Shown here: one piece after another, positions 4,074 through 7,791 of the stretch
Numbering within the stretch: the first letter of the stretch is position 1
Layout: each line of letters begins with the position of its first letter
Assembly: GCA_019236485.1 (NCBI GenBank)
Contig: JAFAIY010000049.1
Coordinates: 1-7,791, forward strand
DNA: 7,791 bases
Reading direction: 5' to 3'
Origin: Comamonas sp.
GTDB lineage: Bacteria; Pseudomonadota; Gammaproteobacteria; Burkholderiales; Burkholderiaceae_C
Notes under the pieces: model-generated
Seen by the model: only the letters and a program-made list of their open reading frames with translations
Database searches by the model: none
Told to the model about the DNA's origin: nothing
Position numbers and translations under genes: made by a program

Positions 4074-5711
4074 ATGAAACTTGAAATGAGCACCATGGCA
4101 CGTGTTGCCGCGACCTTTGTACTGCCGACGGCCCTCGTGGCTTGCGGCGGCGGGGGTGGAGGCGAACAGCCAAAAACTTCCACCCTGAAGATCTCCGGCA
4201 CGGCGGCCACGGGAGCAGCCATGGCCGGAGCCGCCATCAACGTGCTGTGTGCGGCAGGAAGCGCCACGGCCAACGCCGGCCCCGATGGCAGCTATACCGC
4301 GAGCATCCCCGATGGCGCACTGCCTTGCGTGCTGAGCGCCAGCAGCGGCGGCACCACGCTGCACTCGATTCTTGGCGGCTCCGGCCAGACTTCCAGCGCC
4401 ACGGCCAATATCACCCCCTTGAGCGAGCTGCTGATCGCGCAGTTCGCAGGCAGCAATCCGCAGGCCTTTTTCGCAGCCTTCGGCGCCAGCACCCAGGTCA
4501 ATCCCTCCGACATTGCCGCTGCACAGACGGCGCTGCTGCAAGCCTTGGCAACGGCCGGCATTGATACCTCGGCAGCCGGCGATATTGTGGGCGGCGCCCT
4601 GCAAGCCGGCAGCGGTGCCGGATATGACAGGGTGCTCGACAAGCTGCGGGACACGCTGGCAAAGGCGGGAGCGCAGCTCTCCGACCTCGTCGCCATCGTG
4701 GCCACCAGCAGCCAACTCGGTGATAGCCAAGGCCTGCCGTCGGTCATGAATACCGCCCTGGCCCCCGCCGCCTCGGACTGCCCGGGACTCAAGACCGGCA
4801 AGCTACGCTATGTCAATATCGCCGGTAGCGGGAACGGCACGCTGGACGTGGATGCCGCCGCCATGACGATTGGCGGCCAGGCACTGACCGGCTCCGCATG
4901 CGATTACACCGCCACCATCAACAGCCTCGCCACGCGCATTCTCGTATCGCGCTCCGGCGCGGCGTTCATGCTGGCGGGCTCGGGGCTGAGCGCTGCAGCA
5001 GCCATCGCCGTTCCCGAGCAAAACCTGTCCCTTGCCGCACTGGCGGGCAGCTACAACCGTGTGGGCTATTCCAAGACCTTCGACACGCAGGTCGGCGATT
5101 ACGGCGACACGGAGTTTTCTGCCAGCGGTGTGAACGGCCTGTCGCACAACTGCCCGTCCGGCGCCAATGCATGCGTGCCGGACAGCTCGGCCAAAGGCAC
5201 ATTGGTGGCGAACCCCAATGGCGGTTTCGACTACACCGAGCAGGGCGGTGTTTCGGACCGGGTGTTTGCCTTCCGCAACAGCTCCGGCAAGACCCTGCTG
5301 CTCGCGCAGAGCACCGATACCAGCAATCCCGCGATTGCGGCAATGGTATCCAAGGGAAAACTGCCCCTGCCCACCGTGGGCGATACCTCGTCCTACTGGC
5401 AAGTCATGCTGAATGCCGCCGGGGTCGTTGCTCAACCCGACGACACCAACACGATTGCCGCCGTGGACAGCACCAGCGGTGTCGTGACCCGCAGCTTCGG
5501 ATCGGACGGGCATACCGACACCTTGAGCTACAACCAGCCATTCGACGGCACCCGTTACCGCGCGAGAAACGCCTGCACGGGTGCGGGCGGACAGGGAGCG
5601 GGCACCTGCAGCGGCACGGTACAGCTTCCGTTTGGCGGCATGACCCTGACCACCCGAGCCGACACCAACCTCGGCAACCGCTTCTTCTCGGTATCGATCG
5701 GCAAACCCTAG
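4074..5711 (+). CDS. Secreted lipoprotein of unknown function
   Basis: This is a 545-residue protein. Residues 1-24 are a lipoprotein signal peptide ending in the lipobox LVAC, with C24 as the lipidated residue, followed by six glycines as a flexible tether. A beta-rich segment, TLKISGTAATGAAMAGAAIN and onward to about residue 110, looks like a carboxypeptidase-regulatory or Ig-like domain. A helical Ala-rich middle follows (about 120-225), then a long beta-rich C-terminal part ending GNRFFSVSIGKP. Apart from C24 there are eight cysteines in neighbouring pairs (59/85, 236/276, 360/367, 501/512), which suits disulfides in the periplasm or on the outer surface. I recognise the general type as hypothetical lipoproteins of Burkholderiales but no function. 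The start at 4074, not the in-frame 4002, is fixed by the Shine-Dalgarno and the signal peptide. It is single-gene, and a terminator-like hairpin follows. Confidence 0.85.
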   Translation: MKLEMSTMARVAATFVLPTALVACGGGGGGEQPKTSTLKISGTAATGAAMAGAAINVLCAAGSATANAGPDGSYTASIPDGALPCVLSASSGGTTLHSILGGSGQTSSATANITPLSELLIAQFAGSNPQAFFAAFGASTQVNPSDIAAAQTALLQALATAGIDTSAAGDIVGGALQAGSGAGYDRVLDKLRDTLAKAGAQLSDLVAIVATSSQLGDSQGLPSVMNTALAPAASDCPGLKTGKLRYVNIAGSGNGTLDVDAAAMTIGGQALTGSACDYTATINSLATRILVSRSGAAFMLAGSGLSAAAAIAVPEQNLSLAALAGSYNRVGYSKTFDTQVGDYGDTEFSASGVNGLSHNCPSGANACVPDSSAKGTLVANPNGGFDYTEQGGVSDRVFAFRNSSGKTLLLAQSTDTSNPAIAAMVSKGKLPLPTVGDTSSYWQVMLNAAGVVAQPDDTNTIAAVDSTSGVVTRSFGSDGHTDTLSYNQPFDGTRYRARNACTGAGGQGAGTCSGTVQLPFGGMTLTTRADTNLGNRFFSVSIGKP

Positions 5712-5723
5712 TTGCGCTTCCAG

Positions 5724-5758
5724 GCCAGGGCGGCGATAGATCCCGCCACCCTGGCTTT
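5724..5758 (+). terminator. Probable terminator of the lipoprotein gene
   Basis: GCCAGGG (5724-5730) pairs with CCCTGGC (5749-5755). After a C-A mismatch, GGCG (5732-5735) pairs with CGCC (5744-5747) around an 8-nt loop. Only three T's follow, so termination may be partial. It lies 12 bases after the stop codon. Confidence 0.6.
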
Positions 5759-5788
5759 CCACGCAGCCTGCGGCCGTACCTCCGGGAC

Positions 5789-5794
5789 TAGAAT
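5789..5794 (+). promoter_or_regulatory. Possible -10 box of the kinase gene
   Basis: TAGAAT matches the sigma-70 -10 consensus in 5 of 6 bases and lies 48 bases before the kinase ATG, but the region 17 bp upstream (GCCTGC) is a poor -35. It is supported mainly by its position between a terminator and the next gene. Confidence 0.35.
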
Positions 5795-5842
5795 GGGCCG
5801 GCGATTGCCCGTCGGATAGGTAGCCCAACCACCATCACCACC

Positions 5843-7791
5843 ATGCGCATGTTCGCCCTCGCCATGCTCCGCGGCCTGCATGCCGGCGCCAGCATCACGC
5901 TTGGCCTGCTTGCGGCCTGCTGGCTCGGCCTGGCCGGCGCGGCCCATGCCGAAGCCGCCGGCATGCGCACCTTAGACCAGGCCGAATTCCGCAGCAGCGG
6001 CACCGAGCACTGGGCCCCGGTCGATCTGCCCGACACCTGGGCTCTGCGCGGCAGGCCGGCGGGCGGCAGCGGCGAATACCGCCTGACACTGCGGCTTGAC
6101 GCCGTACCCGATATTCCCTGGGCACTGGAACTGGATCGTCTCTCCCCCGCGCACGAGATCTACCTCAACGGAACGCTGATCGATCTGCATCCGCCCGAAG
6201 ACCGCATGGTGCCTGTACCCGGCCTGATCCGCCTGCCGCCGCAGCTGCTGCAAGCGGGCGACAACCAGCTCCGGCTGAAACTGGAATACAGCCATCGCGG
6301 CGGCCTGTCCGGCATCCAGGCCGGGCCCACCTATCTGATGGAGCGCGCCTACGCCCATGCAATGTGGTGGGAGCACGAGCTGGTCCAGCACCTCAATCTG
6401 GCCGCCGCCGTGTTGGCTGCGCTGCTGCTTACCGTGGCCTGGCGCCAGCCGCACGAGCAGGCCATAGGCCTGTTCGGCGCGCTGGGATTCATCAGCAGCG
6501 TACGCAACTATGTGTTCTATGGCGACCTGCTGGCCTGGCCCATAGACTGGATGGAAAAGTTCGTCTTCGCGGCCATGATCTGGATGGGGGCTCTGCTCCT
6601 GGCCTATGCCCATTGCCTGCACTTCAAACGCCCGCTGCCACACCCCAGACTCTTCTGGGGCCTGCTCTGCGCGGTCGCCGTACTGGTGGCCTGCCTGCCC
6701 GCCCCATGGCTGCCTACCGCTCGCATCATCGCCTATGCGGTGCTTGCCGTGATGAATCTGCGCTCGATACAGCTTGTGGTGGCAGCGGCACGCACGGCCA
6801 GAGACTTCACGCACTGGGCTTTGTGCGCATGCTTGCTGGGCATTTTCTTCGCGGCCCTGCATGATTTTGCGTTTCAGCTCCTGGGCTGGCTGCCCATCAC
6901 GCATTCGCCCGCACTCACGCGCGTGCTGCCTCTGGTGCTCTGCGGCTATTCGGGCCTGCTGCTGCTGCGTCTGTTTGACGCCATGGCACAGGTGGACCAG
7001 CTCAACCGCAGCCTGGAGACGCGGGTTGCGCTGCGCACCCGGGATCTGGATGCCGCCAATGCGGCCAAGACCCGCTTCATCGCCACGGCCAGCCACGATC
7101 TGCGCCAGCCGCTGGTAAGCGTCAGCCTTCTGCTGGGACTGCTGCGCCAGGAAATGGCCAAGACCGCCTCCAGCGCCGCGGTCCAGGATCTGTTTGCGCG
7201 GCTGGGACGAGCCGTGTCGGCCATGGAGGATCTGCTCAAGCATCTGCTCGATTTCTCGCGGCTGGACGGTGCCGGCAGGAAACCGCCCGAGCCCAGCCCC
7301 GTGCGCCTGCAGCAGGTGTTCGAAGCTGTGCTGGCCCACGAGTCATCGCACGCGCAACTCAAGGGCCTGCAGCTGCGCATGCGGCCGACCCGGCATACCG
7401 TCCTGTCCGACCCGGTGCTGCTAGAGCAGATACTGCGCAATCTGGTGAACAATGCCATACGCTATACGGAACGCGGTGGCGTGCTGGTGGCGGTGCGAGC
7501 CCGTCCCTCGCCCGGACGGGTGCAGCTATGCGTCTGGGATACGGGCACCGGCATTGCCGCGGATGCCCGGGAGGCCATTTTCGAGCCCTTTGTGCAACTG
7601 CATAACCCCAGCCGCATCGGCTCCGAGGGACTGGGACTTGGTCTGACCATCGTGCGCCATGCCGCCCTGCAGCTCGGGCATGCCCTGGAACTCGCCTCGC
7701 AACCGGGGCGCGGCAGCTGCTTCAAGGTCACCCTGGCTCTGAGCAACACCTCAGGCCCGCGCGCAGCCACGCAGATGCCGGCAGCCGACGC
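5843..7791 (+). CDS. 7TMR-DISM-like sensor histidine kinase, 3' end missing
   Basis: The frame is open from 5843 to the window end (649 codons). It starts with a Sec signal peptide, cleaved probably after AHA (34-36). A periplasmic beta-sandwich domain follows (about 40-170), then seven hydrophobic helices (about 180-385), as in 7TMR-DISM receptors. A short coiled linker leads to a HisKA domain with H-box ATASHDLRQPL (phospho-acceptor H418). The HATPase domain has an N-box with N533, N536 and N537, a G1 box DTGTGIA (D566) and a G2 box GLGLGL (596-601). All catalytic residues are present. After the HATPase fold ends (VTLAL), a Pro/Ala-rich linker begins, which suggests a hybrid kinase with a receiver domain beyond the edge. 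ATG 5843 has no clear Shine-Dalgarno (ATAGG is about 22 bases away). No start codon lies upstream in frame, and ATG 5849 is an alternative. The ligand is unknown. Confidence 0.9.
   Translation, partial: MRMFALAMLRGLHAGASITLGLLAACWLGLAGAAHAEAAGMRTLDQAEFRSSGTEHWAPVDLPDTWALRGRPAGGSGEYRLTLRLDAVPDIPWALELDRLSPAHEIYLNGTLIDLHPPEDRMVPVPGLIRLPPQLLQAGDNQLRLKLEYSHRGGLSGIQAGPTYLMERAYAHAMWWEHELVQHLNLAAAVLAALLLTVAWRQPHEQAIGLFGALGFISSVRNYVFYGDLLAWPIDWMEKFVFAAMIWMGALLLAYAHCLHFKRPLPHPRLFWGLLCAVAVLVACLPAPWLPTARIIAYAVLAVMNLRSIQLVVAAARTARDFTHWALCACLLGIFFAALHDFAFQLLGWLPITHSPALTRVLPLVLCGYSGLLLLRLFDAMAQVDQLNRSLETRVALRTRDLDAANAAKTRFIATASHDLRQPLVSVSLLLGLLRQEMAKTASSAAVQDLFARLGRAVSAMEDLLKHLLDFSRLDGAGRKPPEPSPVRLQQVFEAVLAHESSHAQLKGLQLRMRPTRHTVLSDPVLLEQILRNLVNNAIRYTERGGVLVAVRARPSPGRVQLCVWDTGTGIAADAREAIFEPFVQLHNPSRIGSEGLGLGLTIVRHAALQLGHALELASQPGRGSCFKVTLALSNTSGPRAATQMPAAD

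Noticed and set aside
1906..4173. 755-codon open frame on the minus strand
   Set aside because: It runs antisense through the dehydrogenase and GGDEF genes and across both their terminator and leader. The product is a compositionally odd His/Gly/Ala/Gln-rich string with no domain, typical of a shadow frame in high-GC DNA.
4803..5828. 341-codon open frame on the minus strand
   Set aside because: It is antisense to the lipoprotein gene and crosses its terminator hairpin. The product shows no recognisable domain.
5972..7339. 455-codon open frame on the minus strand
   Set aside because: It is antisense to the kinase gene, whose frame carries a signal peptide, seven helices and all kinase motifs. 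The antisense product is Gln/His-rich low-complexity sequence.

Overview
The window is high-GC DNA with dense coding. Its gene families and their style (a PhaP-type phasin, an HSD10-like 3-hydroxyacyl-CoA dehydrogenase, a GGDEF protein, a lipoprotein with a C-G-rich start, and a 7TMR-DISM-like histidine kinase with an SHDLRQP H-box) suggest a betaproteobacterium of the Burkholderiales, most likely Comamonadaceae (Comamonas or Delftia type). This is inference from protein and motif style; no database was searched.

Layout. Positions 1-780 read on the minus strand: the first 25 codons of nicotinate phosphoribosyltransferase (pncB, cut by the left edge), then a small 4HBT-type acyl-CoA thioesterase. 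A 350-bp AT-rich divergent control region (781-1130) separates these from everything else, which reads on the plus strand. The plus-strand genes are a phasin (1131-1679), a short-chain dehydrogenase of the 3-hydroxyacyl-CoA dehydrogenase type II family (1927-2685), a membrane-bound GGDEF diguanylate cyclase (2791-3933), an unrecognised secreted lipoprotein (4074-5711), and a sensor histidine kinase that runs off the right edge (5843 to the end).

How the genes may work together. Three genes act on acyl-CoA metabolism or carbon storage: the thioesterase, the phasin that coats PHA granules, and the hydroxyacyl-CoA dehydrogenase. Their control regions carry clear DNA signals. Two TGC-type dyads of the form TGTTGC-N3-GCAGCA flank a likely phasin promoter, as expected for the granule-sensing repressor PhaR. 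An ACGTTAACGT palindrome, like the sites of LiuR-type MerR regulators, sits just before the dehydrogenase ribosome binding site. The right half holds signalling and envelope genes (c-di-GMP synthesis, lipoprotein, two-component sensor) with no obvious functional tie to the left half. Each of these genes has its own leader with an inverted repeat or hairpin.

The most promising undescribed element is in the phasin-dehydrogenase gap. A perfect TATAAT overlaps a perfect 14-bp dyad (TAGGGT-TT-ACCCTA). It is followed by about 107 nt that fold into three hairpins, the last being a strong intrinsic terminator with seven T's. This looks like an independently transcribed small RNA, or a leaderless 16-codon leader peptide with an attenuator. 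No mobile element, CRISPR array, tRNA or rRNA was seen.
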